Positions 11,546-22,989 of a stretch of 64,000 nucleotides of DNA are shown piece by piece; the first letter of the stretch is position 1, and each line of letters begins with the position of its first letter. The notes under the pieces are model-generated. The model had not been told where the DNA came from and did no database searches. It saw nothing but the letters and a program-made list of their open reading frames with translations. Made by a program: the position numbers and the translations under genes. Origin of the DNA: Aspidapion aeneum. Its lineage: Eukaryota; Arthropoda; Insecta; Coleoptera; Brentidae. Where the stretch lies: contig OY755039.1 in assembly GCA_963576565.1 (NCBI GenBank), positions 75,286,771-75,350,770 of the forward strand, in the 5' to 3' direction.

Positions 11546-13887
11546 TAAAAAATGTGAAAGGAGGAGGCACTAAATACATTGTTTACCGGGACGCGTCAGA
11601 TGAGCTGAATTTGCGATATGTTGAAGGACAAACCTTCCTGATATTTTTACCAAAAAAAATTAGGGGGGTCATAGAATTCGTTTTCGAGCTATACTTATTT
11701 AAATGTGCGCCACTGAAATATGGAAAAATATGACCATTTGTAGTTTTTTTGTAATAACTTATCGCCAAATAAAAATAAAGAACTGATATTAGCTTTACTT
11801 TATTGGTAAAAGAGTTCTTTTAAGAATTTTATCAGTTTTTGACATATAGTTTCCGTCACATACCTACAGAGTGGCTCAAAATAATAAAAAAAATACAGGA
11901 AAAATACCTGAGATTTATTAAATATAAAGAAAGGAAACTAGAAATGCATGGTCAAAATTAACTTCACTTGCCTTTATGTGAGTCGCTTTAACTATTCTAG
12001 AGTGATGTTTGCATAATAGGTTATGTGATAAGCTTACAGGGTATTTAAAAAAAAAATTAATTCAACGCATGACAAGTTTACTAATTGTCTACGGAATAGT
12101 AAGTTTACCGGGATGCGTTAAATGAGGTGAATTTATGATATGTTAGGGCCCAAGCCGTCTAAATACTCGCCTCAAAGAAATTGGGGGTCATCGGTTTCGT
12201 TTTCGAGCTGTAATTATTTAAATCCGCCACTGGAAGAAAGAAAAATGTGACTTTTTGTAGGGTTTTTGCTATAACTTCTCGTCAAATAGAAATAAAAACC
12301 AATATTAATTTTATTTAGTTGAAAAAAAACTCTTTTTAAGTATGTTTTCAATTTTTTTATAGTTTTCGTTACATATCTACAAAGTGGCTCAAAATACGAA
12401 TAACAGAAATACAGGAATAATATCTGGGATTTGTTAAATATAAAATAAAATAAATTCATTTGCTTCAATGTGAGTCGTTCAATCAAACATTTTTTAAATT
12501 AAACAAATAATAGGTGTACTAACTGTGTAGCGGAATAATGTGTTTAACGGGATGCGTCAGATCAGGTGAAGTTGAGATATGTTAGAGCCCGAGCCATCCT
12601 GAAACTTGCTCAAAAAAATTGGGGGGGGGGGGGGTTCAGCTATACTCTTATGGATTTTCGCTACAACTTCTATCTCTTTATATAGGGATAAAAAGTTGAT
12701 ATTTAAACTTTTATCAATTAAGTTTGTTCACAGGTTTTCTTTCTGAAAATTTTTGGCAGAACCCCCGGAAAGGGGTGAGTAGCCCCGTTTTTGTCCCCAC
12801 ATTTCCTGTATTCTAGCATTAAATAAGTATAACTCGAAAACAAAACCGATCACCACCCACTTTTCCTTGAAACAAGTATTACGACGGTTTAGGCTCTAAC
12901 ATATCTCAAATTCAGTGCATCTGACGCATCTCAGTAAACTCTTTCCACACACTATTCCATAGGCAATTAGTACACATGTTATGCGAATTTCAAAAATGTT
13001 TGACATACCCATTATTAAGTCTATTATTATTATTATATTTCAATTATTCATAGTTTGAGCCACTATGTAGATATGTGACGAAAACTATATGTCAAAAAAT
13101 GAGAACATACTTAAAAAGATTCTTTTTTTTTAAACAAAATAAAATTCATATTGGTTTTTTATTTTTCTTTCACGAGAAGTTATAACAAAAAACTACAAAA
13201 TCTTACATTTTTCCATAATCCATTGGCGCGCATTTAAATAATTTTAGCTCGAAAACGAAACCGATGACCCCCCAATTTTTTTGAAACAAGCATCCGGACG
13301 GTTTAGGCTCAAACATATCTTAAATTCACCTCATTTGACGCATCCCAGTAAACACACTATTTCGTAGACAATTAGTAAATATGTCATGCGTTGAATTAAT
13401 TTTTTTTTTAAAATACCATTAGCTTATAACATAACGTATTATGCAAACATCACTCTAGAATAGTTAAAACGACTCACATGAAAGCAAGTGAAGTTAATTT
13501 TGACTATCCATTTTTAGTTCCCTTTCTTTATACATAATAAATATCAGGTATTTTTTCTGTATTTTTTAAAAATTATTTTGAGCCACTCTGTAGGTATGTG
13601 GCGCAAACTATATGTTAAAACTTGATAAAATTCCTAAAAGGACTCTTTTGTCAATAAAATAAGACTAATATAATTTTTTTGTTTTTATTTGGCGACAAGT
13701 TATTACAAAAAAACGACAAAAGCTCATATTTTTCCATATTTCAGTGGCGCGCATTTAAATAAGTATAGCTCGAAAACGAATCCTATGACCCCCCCAATTT
13801 TTTTTGGTAAAAATATTGGCCTTCAACATATCTCAAATTCAGCTCATCTGACGCGTCCCGGTAAACAATGTATTTAGTGCCTCCTCC
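11546..13887. repeat. 2.3-kb inverted repeat built of ~520-bp units
   Basis: The left arm (about 11546-12640) and right arm (about 12830-13887) are reverse complements. Each arm is itself a tandem series. The word TTTTCGAGCT recurs at 11681 and 12200 on the left, and its complement (within GCTCGAAAACG) recurs about 521 bp apart near 13250 and 13771 on the right. Each unit carries a CCGGGACGCGTCAGATGAG-type block and a GAGCCACTCTGTAGGTATG-type block. The unpaired centre is about 200 bp. Frames inside (11506-11733, 11583-11768, 13689-13877) are the same repeat read on either strand and are not genes. Confidence 0.75.
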
Positions 13888-14053
13888 TTTAGTACCCGTG
13901 AATTTAAAAACTCAAACAAGGTCTATTAGATGTTGGACCCCCGTGAGGTTAAGCTTTCAAGCTACCCACGGAAAAATATGAGAGAAACAAAAACTCCTTT
14001 TTACCCGATTAGCCACGAAACTTGTTTGATTTTTTAAATTCACGGGTACTAAA
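13888..14053. mobile_element. 166-bp inverted-repeat element containing a RepA fragment
   Basis: Perfect inverted repeats of 23 bp, starting TTTAGTACCCGTGAATTTAA at 13888 and ending with the complement at 14053, enclose a forward RepA fragment (about 13913-14030, with CCGTGAGGTTAAGCTTTC). RepA units elsewhere end with a related GGGTACTAAA, so RepA may itself derive from an element with this terminus. Confidence 0.6.
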
Positions 14054-14064
14054 TTTCACGTTTG

Positions 14065-14313
14065 TTAATTATAATAATAATAGTATAATTTATTATTAAT
14101 ATTACTTTTAAATTGGTTACAAAATTTAAATTTAAAATGTTTTGAGCAAATCCTTGCATTTACATTAAATTTATCTTCACGTCTAGACAAACGGATCCAC
14201 TCCTGTGCCATTTTTTTGGGTTTTGGAAAGATAAAAAAGCTCACATCGTATGCAAAGCCTTTCACCTGATTGTCCGAATCACAACCACACACTGCACATC
14301 TCATTTTCACCAA
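14065..14313 (-). pseudogene. THAP zinc-finger domain fragment
   Basis: The 82-residue frame opens MVKMRCAVCGC and shows a THAP layout: a Cys-x2-Cys pair, an FIFPKPKK basic block, a Trp in QEWIRL, and ARICSKHF providing the later Cys and His of the C2CH site. After SKHF it runs into low-complexity Asn/Tyr codons, so only the start of the domain is preserved, or an exon end lies near SKHF. THAP domains bind DNA in host transcription factors and in P-element-type transposases. The fragment lies about 10 bp from a RepA-bearing element, as another THAP fragment lies near RepA at 54970. It could be a first exon of a larger gene, but no continuation was found. Confidence 0.6.
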
Positions 14314-14394
14314 TTTTAAATAATCAAAACATAAAACTAATCCACAGAAACGTATTCAACAATGCAAACTGCAACCTAAATCAAGGACGTTGAT

Positions 14395-14420
14395 TCTCGG
14401 CGTGACGTCACCCCAGCTGA
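14395..14420 (-). promoter_or_regulatory. CRE-like TGACGTCA upstream of the THAP fragment
   Basis: TGACGTCA at 14403-14410 lies about 90 bp upstream of the THAP start codon, in a locally GC-richer patch. It may be part of that gene's promoter. A single 8-bp match is weak evidence. Confidence 0.2.
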
Positions 14421-15479
14421 TCGCAGTGCATGCGCGAAATCATATCTTGTCTTGTTATACCATGAATGGGTGGTATATTATGCTAGATTATTTTATGACA
14501 AATATGTATGTATAAAAACTCGCAAGTATTTAAAGTATTATGAAGCTTAAGATATTTTTGCATCTGTTGTTAAAGGCACTATTTTTACTTATTTTAACAA
14601 GCTAGAATAAATTAAATTAAGATATGTATAATGAAAAAACTGGTAAGATGTACAGAGCAAAATTAATTTGCTGCTCAAAAATTTCTAGAAGGTAAGAAAT
14701 CATCTGTCTATTCAAATGCAGTTATAGTTCTACTCAACTCAACTGTCTAAATCACACGAGAAACTCATAGACAAAATTACTACGTTTATAGGCGCCTAAA
14801 AGCGGTTTAAAATAAAATTGGTTTTAGTGCTTAAAACCGTTTTAATGGTGTTTATACGATAAATCGCTTTAGAATAAAATCGGTTTCAGTGCTTGAAACG
14901 GTTTTAACAGTGTATATACGACATTTTTAAACCGTCCTTTATAAAAGTGCCTTAGTAGGCCCGTATAAACAAAGTAATTGTTACCGACGTCTTGATTGGT
15001 TTGTCTATGACGATAAAAAAGTAGTATGTCTGTTTAGGATTTAGGACATCTTAGCTAAAATATTTTTAATTAACATTAAAGTCAAAACTGCTTCTTCCTG
15101 CGTTTTTTACAACTTTCTTGTTTTGTATATAAAAAGTATTATAATTATATAGTTTTCTATCAAAAAAGATTTTTATTTAGCTTTTATGACACAATCGGCT
15201 TGCAATGAAACAGTTTCAGGGCTGGTTGTTTTGGGTGGAAAAGAAAATAGTGGTCCAATATTTTAGGTTTAAAATGGTTTTTATTTGTGGAGAGCTAAAA
15301 AGACCAGGCAAGGTGTTTCATTCCAAAACCTCAAATCTATTTAGCACCAAGAGCCGAAAAGGCTCTTTCCTGCTCCCGATGATATGGGTCGGCTGTACCG
15401 GTAATCTCGAGGCAGCATGATATCGGTTCGCTATTCTTACCCCAAAATATCCAGCAAAAGCAGTGAGTTGCGGAAAGTA
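14421..15479. other. No gene recognised; short tandem repeat inside
   Basis: The only structure seen is a two-copy tandem repeat of about 63 bp at 14802-14930 (shared ATAAAATTGGTTT/ATAAAATCGGTTT and GTTTATACGA-type words). The frames at 15205-15420 and 15318-15638 have no recognisable domain. Confidence 0.4.
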
Positions 15480-15681
15480 TATAGGGTGTTCCAATTCATT
15501 TTTTAATTTGAAAAATCGCGGGTGCGTGAGAAAAATAATATGACGGTATATGATTGTATGCAAGGCAGAGAAAGCAAACACCATGTATCCAAATAAAAGT
15601 CGGTTGGCCTTTGGAATTGTATATCTTATCTCTCGCACTCGCGATTTCTCGATGAAAGAATTGCAGTGGGACAGTGAGTAT
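15480..15681. mobile_element. Small TA-flanked inverted-repeat element (MITE-like)
   Basis: The left end TATAGGGTGTTCCAATTC and the right end (GCAGTGGGACAGTGAGTA) are imperfectly inverted. A clear inverted pair lies further in: AAATCGCGGGTGCG near 15515 and CGCACTCGCGATTT near 15635. The ends resemble mariner-type MITEs with TA targets. Decayed; the call rests on the inner arms. Confidence 0.4.
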
Positions 15682-16325
15682 GTTTTTAAAATAACAAAAA
15701 AAGTAAATATTTTTAAAGGGGATGATCATTCTTTGTTTCGCTACAGACTTTAGGAAAGTGTTTGAAGAGTAATAATAGTAATAAAGAGGCAGATTCTAGG
15801 ATTGACAAGTAGGCCTCACCGGGAGCCCTTTTGTCTACCCTTGAATCTTTGATATTACAAGTTAAAGCCCCAACGTTTATTTTCGAAGGTGGTTAGTGGC
15901 AAAAATCTTTTTCATTTAAGGTGATCTTTAATACAGGACCATAATTTTTTTTTCTTTGAACAAACCTTCAAAATAATATAAAATGATCCTTAAATATACA
16001 TAAAATCAAAAAATTTATTATAATCTTTATACTAAAAATATTTTTAATTTAATCTAGAAACTAGAAACAATTTTCTCCCAATTTATAATGTCCACCATTT
16101 AAATCACTATTGATTCCGGTATTGCAAAACGCTTAGGGACTATCCTTAAATTATGTAACGCTCAAGGGGGCAGAGCAGAGAGATTTTTGACAGCGTATCC
16201 ACATTCCTCAAAAAGCGCATAGCAGATGCACCGCCCCCGGAGGAAAAAAAAATTATAGGTGCCATGCCCGATTTTTACCCAAGTTAAAAATGAGTATTGG
16301 AAAAGTTTTTTGGAGTATTATAAAG
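15682..16325. repeat. Spacer with a fragment of a GTAACGC-type dispersed repeat
   Basis: The words GGGACTATCCTTAAATTATG and TAACGCTCAAGGGGG (16135-16170) recur in related form at 20613-20650. The copy here is truncated. Nothing else is recognised. Confidence 0.45.
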
Positions 16326-16379
16326 TGTACCTGCTTAAAATGCCAAGAAACTGGTATTTTATATATGTATGTTATATGA

Positions 16380-16777
16380 AAATATCCTGCCTACACTTAT
16401 AAGAAACCAGAACCTTCTATGAAACGCGAGAACCTTCCAGATAAGAAGCCCATTCTGCTTGCTTGCGATTCCCATGAAATAAACACCACGTGCATTCATG
16501 CCGAATTAGCACCTTATTTTTAAGAACCTTCCAGATAAGACGCACATTCTGCTAACTTGCGTTTCCCATAGAATTAACACGTGCATTCCTGCCAATTCAG
16601 CACTTTATTTCTAAGAACACTTTTTCTTTATATAAGCTAAAACCATTGTATTGTTAAGTCATTCTCTTTAGAATCGTTCTTAAGTACACGTTCACCTATA
16701 ACGTTTAAGTCCTATATTGTATTTAATTAAAATAATTTTTTTTCAAAAGTTAAATGTAAATTTTAAAGTATAACATT
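16380..16777 (+). repeat. 5' LTR of a 17.6/297-like retrotransposon (approximate ends)
   Basis: The right boundary is set by the primer-binding site at 16778. Inside lie two direct repeats 94 bp apart beginning AACCTTCCAGATAAGA (16431 and 16525), a TATATAAG box near 16630, and TCATTC about 25-30 bp downstream as a possible start. The left boundary is not resolved because no second LTR remains in the window. Confidence 0.55.
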
Positions 16778-16793
16778 TGGCGCAGTCGTGCGG
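16778..16793 (+). other. Primer-binding site of the 17.6/297-like element
   Basis: TGGCGCAGTCGTGCGG directly follows the LTR end. TGGCGCAGTCG is the primer-binding-site style of 17.6/297-type gypsy elements, usually described as tRNA-Ser. Confidence 0.65.
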
Positions 16794-17132
16794 ATAGTTA
16801 AACACAAGCGAAAACGCGAGTATTCTAATTCGTGAGTGGTGAGCTTCAGCTCTTTAAGCTAGCAAGAAGTTACACAGCAACCAAGAAGCTAGACATCAAC
16901 CAACCAAGCGTCCTCGCAACCAACGGATACGGAAGGAACACCCAGTGAAGCCCCTGGTAGCCGAACACGTGGAGACAAATGGTCCAGCTAAAGCTTTCGT
17001 AAGTAAGACAATTGAATCACATTTTATTTTTTCAAATATGTTGAGGTCAAAAATAAAATTTAATTTTAAGAAATAAAACCTAAAAAAGTTTTAATTTAAG
17101 TTTAAAACATAAGAAAACAAAAACTATTAAAA

Positions 17133-17348
17133 ATGACTGAACCTCTTAATAACCAACGTATGGTTGAGGTTGAACCCTATCGATTATCGGAAATTTTCTT
17201 AATAATCCCCGAATACGATGGAGATCAAATATTTTTAGGAACATTTATCAATGCTTGCGATTGTGCTTACAACATGGCCGTCAGAGATCAACGCGATTTA
17301 TTGGTCATACACATTAAAAATAAATTGAAAGGAAAAGCCACACAATAA
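17133..17348 (+). pseudogene. gag remnant of the 17.6/297-like element
   Basis: A 71-residue frame starts about 340 bp after the primer-binding site, where gag is expected. It contains IPEYDGDQIFLGTFINACD and HIKNKLKGKA, which match the N-terminal gag of 17.6/297-type elements in style. A stop follows at 17346, and the rest of gag appears only as broken frames to about 17880 (for example 17488-17673). The protein is far shorter than a functional gag. Confidence 0.6.
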
Positions 17349-17879
17349 GTTAACTCTCGAAATTCTCTTTCTTGGATTTAGATTAAACAATTATTAACAA
17401 CATATTATGGAGATACGCTAGACCTTTCTTCATGAATTCAAGATGTATGTATAAAGACTAAAACAACAGACAAACGAATCACCTTTAATGTTTTTCAATG
17501 AAGTCATGAATTCAAAAATGCACATGATGAACATTTTAACAATTTTGAAAATGTTCAATATGAGTATCATTATCAACCCGAAAGAGACCCCTTTAATGAC
17601 TATCCCTGTTTACAACAGTCAATATTTAAATGACATAAGTCAATATAATTTTAATCAACCCGGAGTATATTAAAATTTTGAAAATTAAAATCAAATTTTA
17701 GCACCATAAACCCAAAATTTTCAAATTGCTTTCAATCAAAACCATCCACCCCAATCAATTCAAGAAGTGGAAGCTCAATTAGAACAAACTACTGCGATAA
17801 TGACATACATTGGCTCAATCAATCAAATCCCAGAACAAACATTCATGTAAACACATAATTGGAACTATTATGTTTATGG

Positions 17880-19413
17880 CGCAACAAATAAATGTAAACT
17901 TTTAATTGAAACCGGCGCAGGAATTTCAGTATTTAAAGAAAAAACAGTCGAAAATTATAAAAATCGATTTGCAGAAAATGAAATAGTAAATAGTACAAGG
18001 ATAACCGATAAAAAAATTCCAATACCTCCATCAGTTTTAATCCATTTCGCTAAAGATGATCCACTAAAAGTTTATATTTATAATTTACACATAGAATTTG
18101 ACGGAATATTAGGACTTTCTTGAACATTACAAATGCGTAATGGATTTAAATTCAAAACAGATATGCACCAATTTTAAAACAATACCTTTAATTCAAGTAA
18201 CAGAAAAAACTTTCAAAGAAAATCCCGAAAATAAGCAAAATCAAATAAATCAAAACACACCAACCGAACCAAGATTAATTTAAAATCAAAAAACCGATAC
18301 CAAAACCGCGAAAAAATATAAATCAAAATAACTTTCAAAATCAAATATTTCTGGAACCGCGAATCGAACAAGTTTTCAAATTAAAATGTAATTTAAAAAC
18401 ACAGATGCGATTTTAATTAGTCAAGAAATAGAGAAAGTTAGATAACCAAACGCCCTAGTCCACATTAACGAAAATGGTGAATTTTATACGTCAGTAATAA
18501 ATCCAATTGCTATTCCTAAAACAATAAATTTGAACAACTTGTCCTTTGAACCCATACCAACTGTTCACGATATTTTGAATTTCAATACCAATTAAAACCA
18601 ACTCATTGATAGAATCGACCTCATTAAAAATCCATTAAGATTAGAACATCTAAATTACGAAGAAAAAGAACTAATTTCAAATCTTTGTTTTGAATTTTCT
18701 AACATTCTCTATATAAAAGGAGATGCTCAATCCATTTTTTACTAAATCATATCGGTACCCTCAAATACACAAAGAGGAAGTAAAAACACAAATTAATAAA
18801 ATGCTCGATGACAAAATAATCCGCCCATCAATTTCCCCGTGGTCATCACCTGTTTGGGTAGTCCCAAAAAAACTTGATGCCTCCAATAAACAAAAATGGA
18901 GAGTAGTTATCCATTATAGAAAACTGAATGAAGTTACAGTTGACAATAAATATCCACTTCTAAATATTTCAGATTTATTTGATCAGTTAGGTAAATGTCA
19001 ATATTTTACAACACTTAAATTAGCATCCGGTTATCATCAAATAAAAATCGATCAAAAAGATATTCAAAAAACAGCCTTTTCTGTTGAAAACGGACATTAC
19101 GAATTTTTTCGTATGCCATTTGGTTTAAAAAGGCACCCTCCACATTTCAACGTGTGATGGATAACATTCTATTAGGCATTCTTAATGAACGTTGTTTAGT
19201 TTATATGGACGACATTATTGCCTATTCACCAACAATTCATGAATACATTTCACGTCTTTCCGAAGTTTTCCAAAGATAACGAAAATCAAATTTAAAAATT
19301 CAACCTGACAAATGCGAGTTTTTACGAAAAGAATGAGCATACATCGAACATTTAATTACCGAAAATAGAGTAAAACCAAACTCTGATAGTAAGTAAAATG
19401 TATTCAAAACTTT
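17880..19413 (+). pseudogene. pol remnant (protease and reverse transcriptase) of the 17.6/297-like element
   Basis: A protease region near 17890 reads LLIETGAGIS, where D(T/S)GA is usual, so the catalytic Asp is Glu. Reverse transcriptase follows at 18723-19157 with WSSPVWVVPKK, WRVVIHYRKLNEV (Asp replaced by His), FTTLKLASGYHQI (the first catalytic Asp replaced by Lys) and FFRMPFGLK. After a frameshift near 19130 it continues with QRVMDNIL and an intact YMDD box near 19205, then further stops. The element ends abruptly at 19414, where the terminal sequence of the 8257 family begins. RNase H, integrase and the 3' LTR are absent. With at least three catalytic positions changed, the copy is dead. 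Confidence 0.8.
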
Positions 19414-19500
19414 CCATAGTTGATATTGTAGTAAAGTGACACCGCCACATCAAACCCGTGGGAGGGGGGGGGGAGCAGAGGGGTACATACAGTTGCAAAA
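19414..19500. mobile_element. One end of the 8257-family element, truncating the gypsy-like copy
   Basis: CCATAGTTGATATTGTAGTA and the following GTGACACCGC match the terminus at 8257/8874. The similarity extends through a G-rich tract to GGGTACATACAGT. The opposite end is not found nearby, so this is a partial copy. Confidence 0.6.
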
Positions 19501-20602
19501 TTTAAAAGTTTTAAAAAATTATTTTTTTTGTCTTTGTGTTTATGGCCAGCTTTATATGAAAATTAGGTAAAATAAAAACTTTTTCAGACAGTGTCTAGTT
19601 TTGTAAGTGGAAAAAGATGAAAAAATGTAAGTAATCACTTAGGTATCGCCGAATTTTGGTTCAAACCTATGGTTCAACCAAATCTTTCCCGTTGTTTTCC
19701 ATTTTATCCACGAAATCCTTGCATATTCTTATATAAACCGGTTTTTTCCATTTTGATAAAACCTATGTTGTTAAAATTAGTCCAAATTCCATTGAATTTT
19801 TATCAAGTTGAGCAGAAATGCAGCAACATTAGACTGTTAAACCAAAAGATAAACATAAACCTTAAACCTCTTTATTAAATATCGGTGGTTTTATTAGAGG
19901 TTTATAAACTGGTTGCCGCCACCCTTATATGATTCTTCATTTAAGCATTATAAGGGTGGTATAAGGGTTCCAAAAACGGTGTCGTCACTTCACTATAAAA
20001 TTTTACCTTTTATAATTTAGTAGCCGCAAACTTCTAGCAACCCTTATAAAACAAAAAATGTTACTTGGGTTAAGTTTACAGATGTATCTGTCAAAAGCAT
20101 CTAAAATATTGCGTTTTTGGCGAATGAGAAATAGGGCTTGTAAATTAATTAGAACTTGATTTATATTAAATATACTTTTATTTTTTATTAAAAAAAACAT
20201 TATTATACACTTTAAAAACTACTATTTACATATAATACAAGTACAAAATTACTTATAACCATAATATACAAAGAATGTATAATTAATAGAGCTTACCCAA
20301 CTAATGTAGTTGAGATTAAGTCGTATTTCCTTCTAAATATTGTGATCTCTAACAGCAGTATTTACTAACAGGCTTAAGTCTAATTTTAAAATCTTGTACT
20401 ACATTTTGGTTAAAGGTTAAACTCAAATTCTTATTACACATTTATACATACACACGCGTTTTAATATAGCTACAATTTTATTATATCAAGACAAAATATA
20501 AAAATAAAAAAAGAAAATACCTATGTAGGTTTAATAATGGTCGCCATAACATGTAAATCCCTAAACTTTTAGTGGGAGATTTCGAATTAGTAGTATAAGT
20601 TA
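19501..20602. other. No gene recognised
   Basis: AT-rich. A short motif, CCACCCTTATA or its complement, recurs at about 19918, 19962 and 20038 in both orientations. The frames at 19669-19878 and 20003-20200 are unrecognised. Confidence 0.35.
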
Positions 20603-20760
20603 GACAGTTTAGGGATCATTCTTAATTTATGTAACACTCAAGGGGGAGGTGGGTTTAATTTTGCGTTACACGCAATGTTTTTTTTTTGAAAATGCGTTAC
20701 ATAGGGGCGGCGGGCGAAAATCCTGAAATTTTGCGTTACGTAATGTGTTACCTTACGTAC
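20603..20760. repeat. GTAACGC-type dispersed repeat
   Basis: Contains TTATGTAACACTCAAGGGGG and inverted TGCGTTAC/GTAACGCA-type words at 20672, 20694 and 20736. It is related to the fragment at 16135. Likely a small non-autonomous element; no duplication was identified. Confidence 0.45.
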
Positions 20761-20799
20761 AAACCATTTATTTGCTGCCTTCTACATGTCATCATAGAT

Positions 20800-22618
20800 C
20801 AGTGGTTCTTAAACTATTTCCTATAGCGCCCCCTTTTTAAAATCATGAATTGGTCACGCCCCCCCTTCTCTCTCTGAATATAGAAACAAAAAAATCTATT
20901 TTTAGTACAATAAAACATAATTTTATTAAAATGATAACATTTGGATGAACTTAAAATGATTTGTTTTCATTTTAAATTAAAGAAAAAAGTTTAAAACTGC
21001 CTGCCAAAAAAATTCTCATCGTGTTTCTCCTGAAATTTCATACAGTGGTTTTGAATATTTAAGAATTTTTGATTCATGATTTCGAAACATTTTATAGAGT
21101 CTTATAAAATCTTCTATATTCAATAAAATAAATTTTTAATTTTACGAGAGATTTAAGAAGATTTTATGAGGCCCTCATCAAATTTCCACGATCTTCTAAA
21201 AACTTAAAATAAGTTATGAGATTTAATAGGACCTTTTAGGTGTTGAGAGGTGTTGATTTTCGTTACTAATCGATTCTCGACTACTAAGTAATCATTTTAT
21301 ATATTCGTTACTATCGTTTCTTTGATTACTGTAACTGTATTCAATTCAATCATACAATTAGTGCAAAATTCTCGGACTGTCCTTAATTCGAAGATCATTA
21401 TAGGTATATTTTTGTTGTTGATATTATGAAAATATTCAATTGAAATGTTCAAAATGCGGGCTAAAATTAAAAAAATAAAGGTAGGAATTACGTCAACCAA
21501 CAACGGAAAGCCGAGTATTCCGAGCAAGCGGCTGCAAGCGTTCAAACAAACACATTGCCAGATTGTCACGTCCTACTTTTTCTTATTGTTACCTTTTATA
21601 AATACACTTTAAATGTGTTGGTTACTTAAGTTATCATAGTTACTCCCTAATTTTGGAATAACGACTTTCGAGTAATTACTGAATACTAAAATAATCGAAC
21701 GAATCAAAGTAACGAAAGTAATCATTTAATTTTCGGATCGGTATTCGTTTCTCCGTAATTTGAGGAGTAAGGAGTACTCAAGTAACGAATACAGTAGACT
21801 CGCGCTGGTGTGAACACACGCTTGTGTGAACCTCCCAGTAGTGTGAACAGTGAAGATTAATACATTATATATCCAGTAGTATAAACAGTAACGAGTCTCG
21901 ATCGTATGAAAACGGAAAAGAGGCGTTAATCTTCTGCATTTCGTCAAATAGTAAGATTTAGGGGAATCACCGGAAATTACTTAGTTTTACTTCGTTGTTT
22001 GTTGTAAATATTAGTACCATTTCATCTTGTGCCTTGTAAAATGGTGAAAACCAAGAAGTATTTAATTCTTGCTCCCAGAAATAAGTCTGGAAGGCAAATC
22101 TGACAACAAAATGGAGACACCTGAAAAAGTTGTAGTAAAGTATGTTTTGGAATCACTTGAAGTGGTTACATTAATAGGTGTTAGTGATCTAGAGCGCCTA
22201 AGGAATATTGAGACCGAGCAGTAGCCACTCATTGGTCAGCTAGATAAGTTCGGACTAAAATAACATCGTGATATATGATATGTAAATTTTGAAGTTTCAT
22301 AAAATTGTAGTATTTGTCAATACTTTAAATTATCATTTTCAGCACAAACTTATAGATTTCCTCTAAATTATGAAAATAGTCACATTTAAAAGTAGATAGG
22401 TATGGATTTATTATATTTAACCTAATATTTCGGTTTTAGAATGGACCTAGACCGTAGTGCGAACGGTCTCCATGGTATGAACGTGCAGATTTTTTTCGTG
22501 TTCACACTAGCGCGAGTCTACTGTAGTTACTTTTTCAACACCTCTAGCTCCCGCGCCCCCCTTATTGTTGTTGTGCGCCTCCCCAGGGGGGCGCGCCCCC
22601 CCAGTTTGGGAACCACTG
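20800..22618. mobile_element. hAT element, non-autonomous, with perfect 8-bp TSD
   Basis: The left end CAGTGGTTCTTAAACTATTT and the right end (complement of CAGTGGTTCCCAAACTGG) are hAT-type termini, with GC-rich GCGCCCCC-type subterminal blocks at both ends. The flanks TCATAGAT (20792-20799 and 22619-22626) are identical 8-bp duplications. No transposase frame is present; the frames at 21297-21569 and 21726-21947 do not look like hAT. A second, pogo-type element is nested at 21792-22523. Confidence 0.85.
21792..22523. mobile_element. pogo/Tigger-like element nested in the hAT element
   Basis: The terminal inverted repeats start CAGTAGACTCGCGCTGGTGT (21792) and match the complementary right end (22498-22523) at 25 of 26 positions. 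TA lies on both sides (21790-21791 and 22524-22525). Several GTGTGAAC/GTATGAAC words repeat near both ends. The 732-bp length and lack of a transposase frame mark it as non-autonomous. CAGTAGAC termini with TA targets are typical of pogo-type elements. Confidence 0.75.
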
Positions 22619-22626
22619 TCATAGAT

Positions 22627-22980
22627 GGCTCTAATCGAAATCCGTTTCTTAATTGTTTGGGATAAAGGTGAGTAAAATTTGTTTTTTAATATAAGCTACG
22701 ATTATGTAATAATGCAGCTATAGAGAAAAAAAATCTTAACGTAAGTTTATCATTTTTACGACTTACAAACTGGAAACCATCCCTAGAAGTTGGTCCTAAA
22801 ATTTGGGCCTATTTTATACAGAATCAAGCAAGTACTAAGTCTAAGTTTTGGCACATACCTTGTCAGATTTAAAATACCTTGGCAAATTTGTAATTTTAAT
22901 ACCACGCTAATTCACGCACGGTAAAATAAGGGAGACACAAAAATAGCCAAGAAAATGTTAAGTTTGTAATTTCATGGGTA
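22627..22980. other. No gene recognised
   Basis: AT-rich spacer between the hAT element and the minisatellite-armed fold-back. Nothing is recognised. Confidence 0.35.
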
Positions 22981-22989
22981 CTAAAATTC

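Noticed and set aside
15205..15753. Frames of 67-106 codons on both strands
   Set aside because: No domain; overlapping on both strands and around a MITE-like element.
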